NCBI RefSeq assembly: GCF_900119795.1
Contig: NZ_LT634361.1
Location: forward strand, 1,364,001 to 1,428,000
Origin: Tenacibaculum maritimum NCIMB 2154
GTDB taxonomy: Bacteria > Bacteroidota > Bacteroidia > Flavobacteriales > Flavobacteriaceae
Length of the DNA: 64,000 bases
Reading direction: 5' to 3'
Below the pieces are notes generated by a model. That model was not told the origin of the DNA. It searched no databases and saw nothing but the letters and a program-made list of their open reading frames with translations. Below are positions 16,026-29,800 of the stretch, piece by piece. Position numbers and translations under genes: made by a program. Each line of letters starts with the position of its first letter. The stretch's first letter is position 1.

Positions 16026-17864
16026 ATGAGAAAAAAGATTACTATATATGTAGCACTATTATTTGTTGTACTCGCAAAGACTCTAGTTAATGCGCAAAAC
16101 TTTAATAGCTTTACATCACGTAACTTTATGAAAATGAATGGTTTCTTAACAGTGCCTACTTTTTCTATTTTGGGAGAAGATAAAACTACTGCTACAGCTA
16201 TCGTAAGGAATAGCAACGTAGCGTTTGAAGACAATCCAAGATTGTATCTAGGTACTTATTCTGGTAAAATGAGAGAGCAGGTAGGGGCAGGAATAGCCAT
16301 TTATCAAAGGGAGGTTGGGGTATTTAAAGACTTTGGAGCAGTTGCAAATTACGCACAAGGATTACGATTTAGTGATAAAGGAAATATAACTATTGGATTT
16401 AATTTTTTATATACAAGAAGGAGTGCAGATGGAGTGAAAGTAAACTCGGAGAAAGAAGATCCTTTGGTGGCTAATTTTCAGGATATTCCTATTGTTAACT
16501 TTCAGCCAGCGTTAACACTTTCTATGGGGAAAATAGCAATAGGAGTCTTTTTTGAAGATTTGTTAGATTATAATTTAAAGAAAAATGAGATGGCAACTTC
16601 TTTTTCTGATAAAACGTATTCTGCTCACGTTTTATATATCTATGATTTTGAAGGAAAGAAAGGATTGTTCGAAGGAGCTAGTGTACGTACTTTAGGAGTA
16701 GCAAGAAAATCAATAGATGGATTTGGTTTTGCTGGAAATCTTCTTTTAGATTTGCCCAAGATAGGTTGGTTGAGAGGAGGATACGATAAAGATAACGGGA
16801 TTTCGGCAGGTTTAGGAGTTAATTTATCAGATAGATTATCGATTGGTTTTACTTACGAGAAAGGAAATATAGCTGCTACTAATGAAGTTGGTTTAACTTA
16901 TACGTTTACAAAAACAAGAAGTTCTTCTAGAAGAGTAAAGAGAAGAGTTTCAGGAAATATAGAAATTACATTGCCAAAGAATACCTCACCTATTAAAAAA
17001 GAGCCAATATATGAAAATCCAGAACATTATGATTTATCAGATGAAATATTACGAACGCAAGATTCCATAGCAATTTTAAATGAAAAAGTTGAAGAAATAC
17101 TTAAGTTACTTAAGAATCAACCTAAACAGGTGGAAGTTATTAGAGAAATAAAATCAGTACCTGTTGTAGTTAAAAATGAAGAAAAAGATACCTCGTTAAA
17201 AAGACGAAATAACACACCTTGGAGAGAAAAAATGGTTACAAGAGGAGGGGGTAGTGGAGGTACGATGTATTATATCGCTGTAGATCAATTTAGAAGTAAA
17301 GAAAATGCAGAGGCATTAGTTGATAGGTCTAAAAGGTTTAAGATAGAAGCTAAGTTAGTTCAAGATCCAAAAACGGAACTTTATTATGTATATATAGATA
17401 AATTTGCTAAAAAAGAAGATGCAGAAGAAAAAGTTGAAGAATTTAATGATAAAACAAGGATGCATGAGAACGACTCTTCTGATGACTTGGCAATTCAAAT
17501 TAAAAAAACATATAAAGACCCCGTATATGTTGTTGAAATAACATTTGAAGATTCTGAGTCAGGGAGTTATAAGGAGCCAAAGAAGCAAGGTCCTGCAAAA
17601 GTAAGAAGAATGAAGAGAGAAGGAGATATGGAAGAAGGATACTATCTTGTAGTCAATGTTTTCTCAAAGAAGCCTTATGCAGATAAGTTTATAGATGAAT
17701 TAAGAAGCGATAATATAGATGCTGATTATTTTATTAATCCTATAACAGGATATATGCATGCATACATATTCAAAACAAATGATAGAAGTGAAGTAATACG
17801 TTTGTATAAGAATAATTTAAACAATTCGTATTACGATACAAAGTCCATTATATATGTCAAATAA
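16026..17864 (+). CDS. sprD: Gliding motility protein SprD (PorP/SprF-type barrel plus SPOR domains)
   Basis: A 612-residue outer-membrane protein with a signal peptide ending VNAQ (about residue 24). Residues about 25-300 form a PorP/SprF-like beta-barrel. A linker with a short coiled coil (DSIAILNEKVEEILKLL, about 340-360) leads to two SPOR-type segments, MYYIAVDQFRSKENAEAL (from about 414) and a second from about 537 (GYYLVVNVFSKKPYADKF). SPOR domains bind denuded glycan strands of peptidoglycan, so SprD could tie the outer membrane barrel to the wall. In F. johnsoniae SprD supports SprB function. A motif at residues 394-408 (RNNTPWREKMVTRGG) resembles the N-terminus of SprB. Confidence 0.85.
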   Translation: MRKKITIYVALLFVVLAKTLVNAQNFNSFTSRNFMKMNGFLTVPTFSILGEDKTTATAIVRNSNVAFEDNPRLYLGTYSGKMREQVGAGIAIYQREVGVFKDFGAVANYAQGLRFSDKGNITIGFNFLYTRRSADGVKVNSEKEDPLVANFQDIPIVNFQPALTLSMGKIAIGVFFEDLLDYNLKKNEMATSFSDKTYSAHVLYIYDFEGKKGLFEGASVRTLGVARKSIDGFGFAGNLLLDLPKIGWLRGGYDKDNGISAGLGVNLSDRLSIGFTYEKGNIAATNEVGLTYTFTKTRSSSRRVKRRVSGNIEITLPKNTSPIKKEPIYENPEHYDLSDEILRTQDSIAILNEKVEEILKLLKNQPKQVEVIREIKSVPVVVKNEEKDTSLKRRNNTPWREKMVTRGGGSGGTMYYIAVDQFRSKENAEALVDRSKRFKIEAKLVQDPKTELYYVYIDKFAKKEDAEEKVEEFNDKTRMHENDSSDDLAIQIKKTYKDPVYVVEITFEDSESGSYKEPKKQGPAKVRRMKREGDMEEGYYLVVNVFSKKPYADKFIDELRSDNIDADYFINPITGYMHAYIFKTNDRSEVIRLYKNNLNNSYYDTKSIIYVK

Positions 17865-17896
17865 AAAAACATTAAGAATATAACACCCCCTTAAGA

Positions 17897-20800
17897 ATGA
17901 TAAAAAAAATACTAACCCTAATTGTTTTTTTTCAAGTTTTTGTTTCATTTTCTCAAGAGTTAGAAAAGGAAGAAAAAATTCCTTTGCAAGAACCTATTTC
18001 ATCTCAAATTATAAAGGAAAGTTCATCGGCAGATAAGAGAGCGGATACGCCTTTTAGGCAAAGATTGGTTACGGGAGGAATCAACGTAAAAGGTAATATG
18101 ACTTTTATTGGAAATAGTATTTTAAATAGAGATACTGATAAAACAGCACCAATAAGGACTTTATATAAGTTCAATGGAACAGGATATTACGTTTTTAATG
18201 GGGCAGATACAGCTAATGATCCATATAATTCTGATTTATTTTGGAATAATGGAGGACGTGCCGCTAATGTAAATAATGGAAATGTATATATGGATTATAT
18301 TGATGTAGATGGTGACGTTTCTACATTTTCATCAAGTAAAGCTACATTAACATTACCAACTTGCTCTAGGATAGTATATGCAGGGCTATATTGGGCGGGA
18401 GTATATCCTTATGAAACATGGCAAAATGAAGAACCGAGAAGTATTGATAAAAATAAAATAAAGTTTAAAGTTCCAGGGGGAAACTATATTGATTTAATAG
18501 CAAATACTACAGATTCAAGTATTAGAGAACAAATTTATGATGATGGAGCTTTTAATCAAAAACCGTATGTTTATTATAAGGATGTTACTAATTTGGTAGA
18601 TAAGGATAATCCAAATGGAGATTATTTTGCAGCAAACATTCGAGCTGTTAGAGGATTGGATCGAAATTATGGGCTGGGTGGAGCTGCTGGATGGGCCTTG
18701 ATATTAATTTATGAAAATGAGGCAGAATCAAGTAAAAATATATCTTTGTTTGATGGTTTTGCTACTATAAATGGATCTAATAACGTAGATATATCTTATA
18801 CAGGTTTTACTACTATTCCAGCAGGACCTGTAAGGGCTGAGCTTATTGTAGCCACATTGGAAGGAGATGGTTTTATTGATGGGGATCGGTTTCAAATAGA
18901 AGATAATAATGGGAATTTTATAGATATTTCGAATAGTAAAAATCCCGCGGATAATTTTTTTAATGGAAGTATTACTAAATATGGTAATTATGCAACAGGA
19001 AGAAATCCGAATAGTGAGAATACCTTAGGGTTTGATGTAGATCTTTTGACATTAAATAATCCTAGCAATAGTGTTATAGGTAATGGTGACACTTCCGCAA
19101 ACGTAAGATTTACAACAGGAGGAGATGTATATTGGCCATTTTTAACAGCGATGTCTGTTGAAATTATAGAACCTAAGATCCAATTGGTGAAAACTATTGA
19201 TGATGGTGCTGGAAATGATGTGGCGGGAACTCCTGTTGGTTTAGGAAGTGAATTGTGGTATGAGGTTAGTTTTCAAAATATAGGAACAGACAATGCACTA
19301 AATACGGAGATAGTAGATAGGCTTCCTAAAAATGTAGATTTGATAGAGGCTGATTTAGTTTTGCCTGACCCGAGAATTACCTACACTTATAAAGTGCCTG
19401 CGTTAGCTAATGGTTTTAGAGGAGAACTTCGTTTAAAGATACCAGATGATATGGTAGAAGAAGGAGGTATAAAACATTCTTTTAGATTTAAAGTAAAAGT
19501 AGTAACTGATTGTAATCAATTGAGAGACGTATGTTCTAATAAAATAGAAAATCAAGCTTATGCAAATTATGATAGTGATGAAGGAAATACGCCAAGAATA
19601 ACTAATGACTTTAGTTTTTCAGGAGTAGATGCATGTAATTTGGGAGTTATAGGAACTTCTAATTTCTTAATAGATACAAGTGGATGTACTTTTGAAAGAG
19701 ATGAAGTTTTATGTGGAAGCTCAATAACATTAACAGCAGGAGCAGGATTTCAAAGTTATGAATGGAAAGACCCTAACGGAAATGTAATAGGAACCAACCA
19801 AACTGTTACGGTAAGTGTACCAGGAACCTATACCGTTAACAAAATAGCACCAGTAGGATGTATTGATACTACCGAAAAGATTAACGTAATTCCTTATAAT
19901 AATGAACCTAATCCCTTATTGCCTTTTATAGACAGAATGTTAACTTGCCCTAATGATTTATCTGGATTATCGAATGTTGCAGAGATTTATTTATGTGGTA
20001 CAGGAAGTTCAAGAGCAATAAATTTACCTTTTACAGGTACTACGGCAACAACGGTAGAGTGGTTTAAGTTAGATGAAACATCGTGCCCTGATGCAGTTAC
20101 AGGATGTGCTAATGTAAATACAGCTTGTACTTGGCAAAGTATAGGAACATCATTTTCAGAGACAATTGCAAATGAAGGTGAGTATAGAGTAGATGTGTTA
20201 TATGATGGGAGATGCCCCACATCGTATTATTTCAATGTATTTAAAGCTACACTAAATCCAGATATTGTTAAAAAAGATATAATCTGTGGAAAGCAAGGAA
20301 GCATAACAGTTAACAATGTACCCAATGGATATGAGTATAAATTAACGGGACCTAACGGGTATTCAGTAGGTTTCCAGAATGGTAACTCATTTACAGTGTC
20401 AGATATTGGGGATTATAATTTAGAAATTAGAATACAGAACTCTAGTGCAGCTTCTTGTATTTATACTTATCCATCAATAAATATTCAGAATAAAAATATT
20501 GACATAAATCTAGGACAGTCCACTGTTTTATGTGCAACAGATCCAGTAGATTTAAGAGTGCAGGTAAGTAATGCGCCAGGAGAGTATACTTATGTATTAA
20601 CAGAAGATGGAAATACAACCCCAATAGCAACTTTTGGTCCAACAACAGATAATGATTATACTTTTCAGGTAACAAATGCGGGAGATTATACAGTACAAGT
20701 AAGCACACCTGATTGTACGGGAACAGAATCTATTACAATCAATAAGCCGTTGCCGCTAACATTGACAGCTGCTAATACTAAGGAAATTACATGTAAAGAT

Positions 20801-23800
20801 GGAACTTCAGATGGGCTTATAACATTAATATCTGGAGGAGGTACCATTACTGTGGGAGATACTTATAAATATGCAGTATGGACGGATAAGGGCACCGATT
20901 TGTATGCAAGTATTTCTGACATACCTTCAACAGCTTACTTTACTAATAATGTATATAATGTAGTTAATGGACAAGAAGGGATCTATCGATTTATAGTAGT
21001 AGATAGTAATAATTGTTATAAAGTATCGAATCCTATAGAAATTAAAGTAGAGCCAGAACTTACTTTTACTGCAAAACCAAAAGATGTTACCTGTAGTGGG
21101 CAAGCGGATGGTCAAATAGAAGTAAGCTTAAATGGAGGTGCTTTAGGATATTTGATAGAATATAAAGAAGAAAATGCAACAACTTGGAATACGTCGGGAG
21201 TTTTTACTGGACTTCCTGCAAATACATATACAATAGACGTAAGAGCTTCTAAGAATGGATACCAATGTCTGTATAAGATAGAAGGGATAGAAATAAAGGT
21301 CCCTAATCCGATCGTAAGTTCAGCGAGTAAAACCAAAGAATATACTTGTTTGGAAAATGGAGAAATTACTTTTGAAGAAGCTACAGGAGGAACAGCCCCT
21401 TATAGTTATGGAATCAATGGGGTTTATTCTTCAAATCGAGTAAAAGGAAATTTAACTCAAGGTACGTATGTATTAACTATAAGAGACGCTAATAATTGTA
21501 CATTAACATTGGCAGACATTGTTATAGATCCATTGCCAATAGAACCAACGTTTAGTACAAATGTAGCCTATAATTGTGATGGAACAGGATCAGTAACTAT
21601 TACTCCAGCAGGAGCAGGCTATAGTTATTTATTAGACGGAGTAGCTCAGGCTGATCCAATGAGTAATGTATTTACAAATGTAGCAGTAGGACTTCATACG
21701 ATTCGTGTAGATTATGGAAGTTCATGTACGGTAGATATCTCAGTAAGGGTTTTAGCAGATAAAGAGTTCAGTGCAAAAGTAATAGCAACTACGAATAGTA
21801 TTTGTAATAATTCAGATAATGGAACGATAACGGTTTTAGCAGAAGATTTTGTAGGAGGAGATTTTGAATATTCGATAGATGGAGGAGCTACTTGGTCAAT
21901 GGCAGGCGATAATCCATATAAAATAGTAGGATTGCAAGATGGAGTTTACAATGTTTTTGTAAAGGAAGGAGCATGTGAAATTGATTTAGGAAATATCACA
22001 ATTGAAGAGCCTCCAAAATTAGTTTTATCTGCGTCAATAGAAGAAGGAGCTAGTTGTTCAGGAACAGATACAGGAGCTACTATTAAAGCTACAGCGGTAG
22101 GAGGAACGCCACCATATACTTATAGTATAGATGGAGGAGCGACGTGGAATACTACTGGGGTATTCACAAATGTACCTCCAAGTGCTACAGAATATGAAAT
22201 TAATGTAAGAGATAGTAGAAACTGTAATGAATGTGGATGTAGTATTGATCCATTTATTAATGGAGGTTTTGAAGATCCAGCTTCTTCAACATCAAGGCCA
22301 GATATTAGATTTATTTCTGAAGATAATTTTCCAGGATGGGATACTACAGCATCGGATAATATTATAGAAGTATGGTCAAACGGATATAACGGAGTGTTTG
22401 CTTCAGAAGGAAGTTCATTTGTAGAATTAAATGCGAATAGAGTTTCAACTTTATATCAAGAGTATTGTACGCAACCTGGAGATATAATATCTTGGTCTTT
22501 GGATCATAGAGGTAGGGCAGGAGTTGATGTGGCAGACGTAAGAATAGGAGGAAGTTTGACTACAGCAACAATTGTAGAAACAATGTCAGATGATAAAAAT
22601 GCTTGGGGTAGTTATTCAGGAACATATACAGTTCCTGCTGGGCAATCAGTTACACTTGTATCATTTGAAGCTGTTTCTACAGCGTCAGGAAATAATACTA
22701 TAGGTAATTTTATAGACAATGTTAATATACAAATAAACAAAGTCAGTTGTGTGCCGATTAAAATAAAAGTAGATCCGCCAGCAACTATAATTCATGATGC
22801 GAAAATAACGGAGTGTTATGATGGAAGCAATGGACAAATAGAGGTAAATGTTACACAAGGAGGTGGTAACTATCAGTTTAGGATAGATGGAGGTGCTTGG
22901 TTGGCTCCAACACCATCAACAGCAACAACTTATACGTTTACAGGATTAACACCAAAAACATATACGGTTGAAGTATTAGATGGTTTAGGATGTATATCAG
23001 CACCATCAACCCATGTTTTACATCCTGTTTTAAAAGCAAGTTCAGTATTAACCAATGTGACGTGTGATCCAGGAGAAATAGCAATAACAGGAGAAGGAGG
23101 AGATGGAAATTATGTTTATGCTGTTGTTCCAGTAGGAGACCCTACTTCAGGTTTTGTTGCAGGTAATACTTTCCCAATAGCAGTTGCAGGAAATTATGAT
23201 GTTTATGTACGAGATAATAATGGAAATGCAAAATATTGTGAGTATAAAGAAACAGTAACGATTGGAGCAATAACAAGTCCAAAAGCTAGCTTAACTGCAG
23301 TTCAACCAAACTGTACAGGAAACACAGGAACTATTAATGTGTTCATATCAGAAGGAGCAGGACCTTACGAAGTAACATTGACGGGAGTTGCAACAGGAGT
23401 GACATCTACTGTGGGTCCTAGTGCAGCTACAACAGCTTCTTTTACAGGTTTATCTAGCGATACTTATGAAATAGAAGTGAAAGATGCGAATGGCTGTAAG
23501 AGTACAAAAGTATCGGAGGTAATAGCAGTTCCTGATCCAATTGTAAGCTCAGCGAGCAAAACCAAAGAATATACTTGTTTGGAAAATGGAGAGATCACAT
23601 TTGTACAGGCAACAGGAGGAACAGCTCCTTATAGTTATGGGATACAGGATGGAGCTACAGGAATTATGCAATATAGTTCAAGTCGAACAAAAGGAGGCTT
23701 GACCGAAGGTGTTTATAAATTAGCAGTAAAGGATGCTAATAATTGTATATTGACGTTAGCAGATATTACAATTGATCCGTTACCAGTAGAGCCTACATTT

Positions 23801-26800
23801 AGTACCGGTATAGTTTATAATTGTGATGGAACAGGAACTATTACAGTTACGCCAACAGGAGCAGGATATAGCTATTTACTAGATGGAGTTGCTCAAGCAG
23901 ATCCAGCGAGCAATGTATTTGCAAATGTAGCAGTTGGACTTCATACGATTCGTGTAGATTATGGAAGTTCATGTACTATAGATGTTTCAGCAACAGTTTT
24001 AGCAAACCAGGAATTTACAGCGAAGGTTGATTCAAATACGGATAATCGTTGTAATGGTTCAGATGATGGAACAATAACCTTAATAGCGAGTAATTACGGA
24101 ACATCTTACGAATATAGTATAGACGGAGGAGGAACTTGGGCTACGGCAACAACAAGTCCTTTTGTAATAGATCCTGTAGCAGAGGGTACCCATGCAGTTC
24201 AGGTGAGAACTACCTTAGGAACTACTTGTGTCCTTCCTTTAGGAGATGTAACAATATCAGAGCCAGCTCCAGTAGTAACGTCTGCAACAATTGAGCAAAT
24301 AGCAGATTGTAGAGGAACAGGAGCAACGATACAAGCGGTATCAACAGGAGGAACACCACCGTATGAGTATAGTATAGATGGAGGAGCTACTTGGAATATA
24401 ACAGGAGAATTTAGCAATGTAGTAGCAAGTGTAACTCCTTATACAATTCAATCAAAGGATAGTAAAGGATGTGTATCAGTTACCAATGCAACAATCACGG
24501 TAACAGCACCTCCAGGAGTGGTTCATGATGCAGAAATAACGGAATGTTATGATGGAAATAATGGACAAATAGTGGTAAATGTTACACAAGGAAATGGCAA
24601 TTACCAATTTAGAATAGATGGAGGTGCTTGGTTAGCTCCAACACCATCAACAGCAACAACTTATACATTTACAGGATTAACACCAAAAACATATACGGTT
24701 GAAGTATTAGATGGTTTAGGATGTATATCAGCACCATCAACCCATGTTTTACATCCTGTTTTAAAAGCAAGTTCAGTATTAACTAATGTGACGTGTGATC
24801 CAGGAGAAATAGCAATAACAGGAGAAGGAGGAGATGGAAATTATGTTTATGCGGTTGTTCCAGTAGGAGACCCTACTTCAGGTTTTGTTGCAGGTAATAC
24901 TTTCCCAATAGCAGTTGCAGGAGATTATGATGTTTATGTACGAGATAATAATGGAAATGCAAAATATTGTGAGTATAAAGAAACAGTAACGATTGGAGCA
25001 ATAACAAGTCCAAAAGCTAGCTTAACTGCAGTTCAACCAAACTGTACAGGAAATACAGGAACTATTAATGTATTCATATCAGAAGGAGCAGGACCTTACG
25101 AAGTAACATTGACGGGAGTTGCAACAGGAGTGACATCTACCGTGGGGCCTAGTGCAGCTACAACAGCTTCTTTTACAGGTTTATCTAGCGATACTTATGA
25201 AATAGAAGTGAAAGATGCGAATGGCTGTAAGAGTACAAAAGTATCGGAGGTAATAGCAGTTCCTGATCCAATTGTAAGCTCAGCGAGCAAAACCAAAGAA
25301 TATACTTGTTTGGAAAATGGAGAGATCACATTTGTACAGGCAACAGGAGGAACAGCTCCTTATAGTTATGGAATACAGGATGGAGCTACAGGAATTATGC
25401 AATATAGTTCAAGCCTAACAAAAGGAGGCTTGACCGAAGGTGTTTATAAATTGGCAGTAAGGGATGCTAATAATTGTATATTGACGTTAGCAGATATTAC
25501 AATTGATCCGTTACCAGTAGAGCCTACATTTAGTACCGGTATAGTTTATAATTGTGATGGAACAGGAACTATTACAGTTACGCCAAAAGGAGCAGGATAT
25601 AGCTATTTACTAGATGGAGTTGCTCAAGCAGATCCAGCGAGCAATGTATTTGCGAATGTAGCAGTTGGACTTCATACGATTCGTGTAGATTATGGAAGTT
25701 CATGTACTATAGATGTTTCAGCAACAGTTTTAGCAAACCAGGAATTTACAGCGAAGGTTGATTCAAATACGGATAATCGTTGTAATGGTTCAGATGATGG
25801 AACAATAACCTTAATAGCGAGTAATTACGGAACATCTTACGAATATAGTATAGACGGAGGAGGAACTTGGGCTACGGCAACAACAAGTCCTTTTGTAATA
25901 GATCCTGTAGCAGAGGGTACCCATGCAGTTCAGGTGAGAACTACTCTAGGAACTACTTGTGTACTTCCTTTAGGAGATGTAACAATATCAGAGCCAGCTC
26001 CAGTAGTAACGTCTGCAACAATTGAGCAAATAGCAGATTGTAGAGGAACAGGAGCAACGATACAAGCGGTATCAACAGGAGGAACACCGCCGTATGAGTA
26101 TAGTATAGATGGAGGAGCTACTTGGAATATAACAGGAAAATTTAGCAATGTAGTAGCAAGTGTAACTCCTTATACAATTCAATCAAAGGATAGTAAAGGA
26201 TGTGTATCAGTTACCAATGCAACAATCACAGTAACAGCACCTCCAGGAGTGGTTCATGATGCAGAAATAACGGAATGTTATGATGGAAATAATGGACAAA
26301 TAGTGGTAAATGTTACACAAGGAAATGGCAATTACCAATTTAGAATAGATGGAGGTCCATGGCAGACTCCAACACCATCAACAGCAACAACTTATACATT
26401 TACAGGTTTAGGACCAAAAACATATACGGTTGAAGTATTAGATGGTTTGGGTTGTAAGTCATTACCCTCAACACATTCGCTAGATACAGAAATAGCAGTT
26501 AGTGCAACTAAAAAAGAATTGAGTTGTAATCCGGGAGAAATTACAGTTTCAGGATTAGGAGGAGATGGAAATTATGTTTATACAGTAGTTCCAGTAGGAG
26601 ATCCTGCAACAGGTTTTTCAACAACAACTGTTTATCCTATTTCAGTAGTAGGGGATTATGATGTTTATGTACGAGATAATAATGGAAGTGTAGGGTACTG
26701 TGAGGATGTTACTACTTTAACGATAACACAAATAACGAATCCAAAAGTTTCTTTATCAGATAACTCTCCTAGGTGTTTTGGCGAAACAGGAACAGTTACC

Positions 26801-29800
26801 GTTGCAATTCAAAATGGATTATCTCCATATAAAATAGAGGTAGTAGGAGCTTTAGGTTATACGAATACAGTAACTTCTTTTACGGGAACAAATAAGACTT
26901 ATTCAGGTCTTGTAGCAGATGCCTATACAGTAACGATAACTGATGCCAATGGATGTATTGTAACAGACACTATTAATTTGATTCAATTTCCAGAATTGAA
27001 TCCGACAACGTTAGGAGTTGTACCTCCAGGAGTATGTGTGAATTATGAATTAGATAATAGTGGGTTTGGTTTTGACTTTACAAATTTACCAACAGTTTCA
27101 GCACCATATTCTATAGAATATAGTAAAGATAATGGAACCTCTTGGCAAGTAAGTCCTATTTTTAGGTCAATGAACCCAGGAACAGAGATCAACCCTGCTA
27201 TTCGAATTATAGATGGAACAGGGACGCAAGTTTGTATAAATTATTTAGATCGATTTGAAACTCCTTTCAATGTAAAAGGATTGATTGTAAATCCTGTTTC
27301 AGGAGGAGGAAGCTGTTTATCTGGTTTTAATGTAACGGTAGAAGCAATAGGAGGAGTTGGTCCTTTTGAATTTGCTATCAATGCACCCACAGGATGGTTT
27401 GCTCCAGATGCTGCAGGTCCTGGGGATCCAGATAGAACAAAAACATTTTCAGGTTTGGTTCCAGGAAGAACGTATGAATTTTTTGTTAGAGATACATCAA
27501 CTGGATGTATAGAACAAAATACAGAAGATATATATGCTATTTATACCCCTTCAGTGGGAATAGAAGGTGTAGTAGATAATATGTCCTGTTCCGGAGCCAA
27601 TTCAGGAAAAATAACATTTACATTAGATAATACATCAGGTGATTTATCAGATCCTTTTGATTACACATTATACAAAAGAGATCCATCTAATACGGGAATA
27701 GCTGTTCCTGCTTATACTGGAATTAACCAGTCTGGTTTTGCTCCTATAGTAGTAGCTGGATTGTCTCCAGGGGAGTATTACTTAGAATTAACTGGAGCAA
27801 CAGGGTGCTTATGGGCAAGCAAAGATATATTAATAGAAGAAGGCACTCCTATACAAGGATCGGTTGTAAAGGCAAATGATATTACTTGTAGTACAGCCGG
27901 AGTTGTAAATATAGAAAATGTAATAGGAGGTTTTGGAGGATATGATTATACTTTAACAGTTACTAACGCAACGGGAATAACTTCTCCAACAGGAGGAGCT
28001 ACGAGTATCCCTATATCGTATGTAAATGTTACAGATCCTACTCAGCCAGTAAATGTAGCTGTAGAAGTAGTTGACTCTAATGGGTGTTCTCAAAATATAG
28101 GAAATGTTGACTTGGTAGTTAGCCAATTACCGGTTATTGACGCAATTGCAGTAAGTACTTGCGATGTAAATAAAACAATAACAGTTACAGGTACAAATGG
28201 TTTAGCTCCTTACTTATACTCTATAGATAATGGGGTAACATATAAGAGAATTGGATTGTTCGAGAATTTGGTAGTTGGAACAACATATACAATAAAAATA
28301 AAAGATGCTAATGGTTGTGAAAGCACAACTCAAACAAGAACAATTCACCCTTCTCTAGATTTTAATGCTACTATAGTTAAAAATTTAGATTGTACTTTAA
28401 CTCCGAATGCAACTATTCAATTAGATGTTTTATCAGGAACAAATAATTATAGTTATATTGTTGAAACAAGTGCAGGAGCGAATGTTATTCCTGTAACGAC
28501 ATTTACTACTGCTGTAACGACTTTTAGTATTTCTGCAGTGGGAGATTATAAGGTAACGTTAACAGATGTAACTTCAGGTTGTTCTAAAGTAAAAGAATTT
28601 ACTGTTAAAGATAGCATCAAACCTATTTTCACATATGATAAGGAAGATAGCGTTTGTAATGGGTCAAATTCAGGAATTATCCGATTAACAGCGCAAGATA
28701 ATGGTATTGTGCCATTACGTTATACAATTTCACCAGATCCAAATGGAGTAGGAGCTATCACAACGAATGTATTTGAAAAGTTACCACCTGCTACTTATGT
28801 TGTTACAGCAGAAGGAAGTAATGGCTGTACTACAACATCAGGTAATATAGTGATAGATGAGTTAACAGCAATTGATATTCCAGCAGGAGCATTAAAAGTA
28901 ACAGAGTTTGGTTGTACTACTGGTAATGTTACTAATAGTGCTACTATCAGTATTGATGCGAGTTTAATCACAGGAGGAAGTGGAATTTATGAGCAAGTTG
29001 AATTTATAGATACAAAAGGAACAGCTACTACAGCAGATGATGTGGTTTTACAAAAAGGATCAAGTTATAGCTATACATCAACAGCAGAATCAGGAGGAGA
29101 TTATTTGATCACTATTTATGATGATAAGGGATGTTCAGAAAGTATTGCAGCAAGCATAGCTCCTTTTGCAAAACTATTAACAACCAAGGTGGTTGTAGAT
29201 AAGAAAATAGACTGTAACACAGGAGAGGATATCACTGTAACTTATACATCAAGCACGCCAGTATTAGCTCCAGCAACAGTGAGTTATATGGTAACAGGTA
29301 CTAAAGGTTATACGGCAACAAATACAACTGGAGTGTTTACAGGTTTGGTAACAGATACTTATACAGTAACGGTAACTAATACAGGAACCAACTGTGTTCT
29401 AACAAGTTCGCACCAAGTTTTAGAGGAGCCAAAATTTGTATTGGATATCAATAAGTTGAGCAATGTAAATTGTTTAGGATCTAATACAGGGGAGTTGTCT
29501 TTTGAGTTTAGTTCAAGCACACCATATGTAGGTAACTATGATTATGAGATTTTTGATCAAGGTGGCACTTTAGTAAGGCCTAAAGTATTAGGAGTTAATG
29601 GATTGGTAACAGTAACAGGGTTAAGTTCAGGAAGTTATTATGTAGTAGCCACAATGGTAGGTTCACCATTCTGTCCAGTAAAATCAGCAACAATAGAAAT
29701 AGAAGAACCTGATGCAGCACTAAACTTTACAACAAGTGTAAAAGCGGTAAGTTGTAAAGATGGAGCTAATGGAATCATTACTGTAAATCCAGTAGGAGGA

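Noticed and set aside
24199..26148. Repeated 72-codon minus-strand frames at the same position of both A units
   Set aside because: They are antisense shadows duplicated with sprB, not genes.
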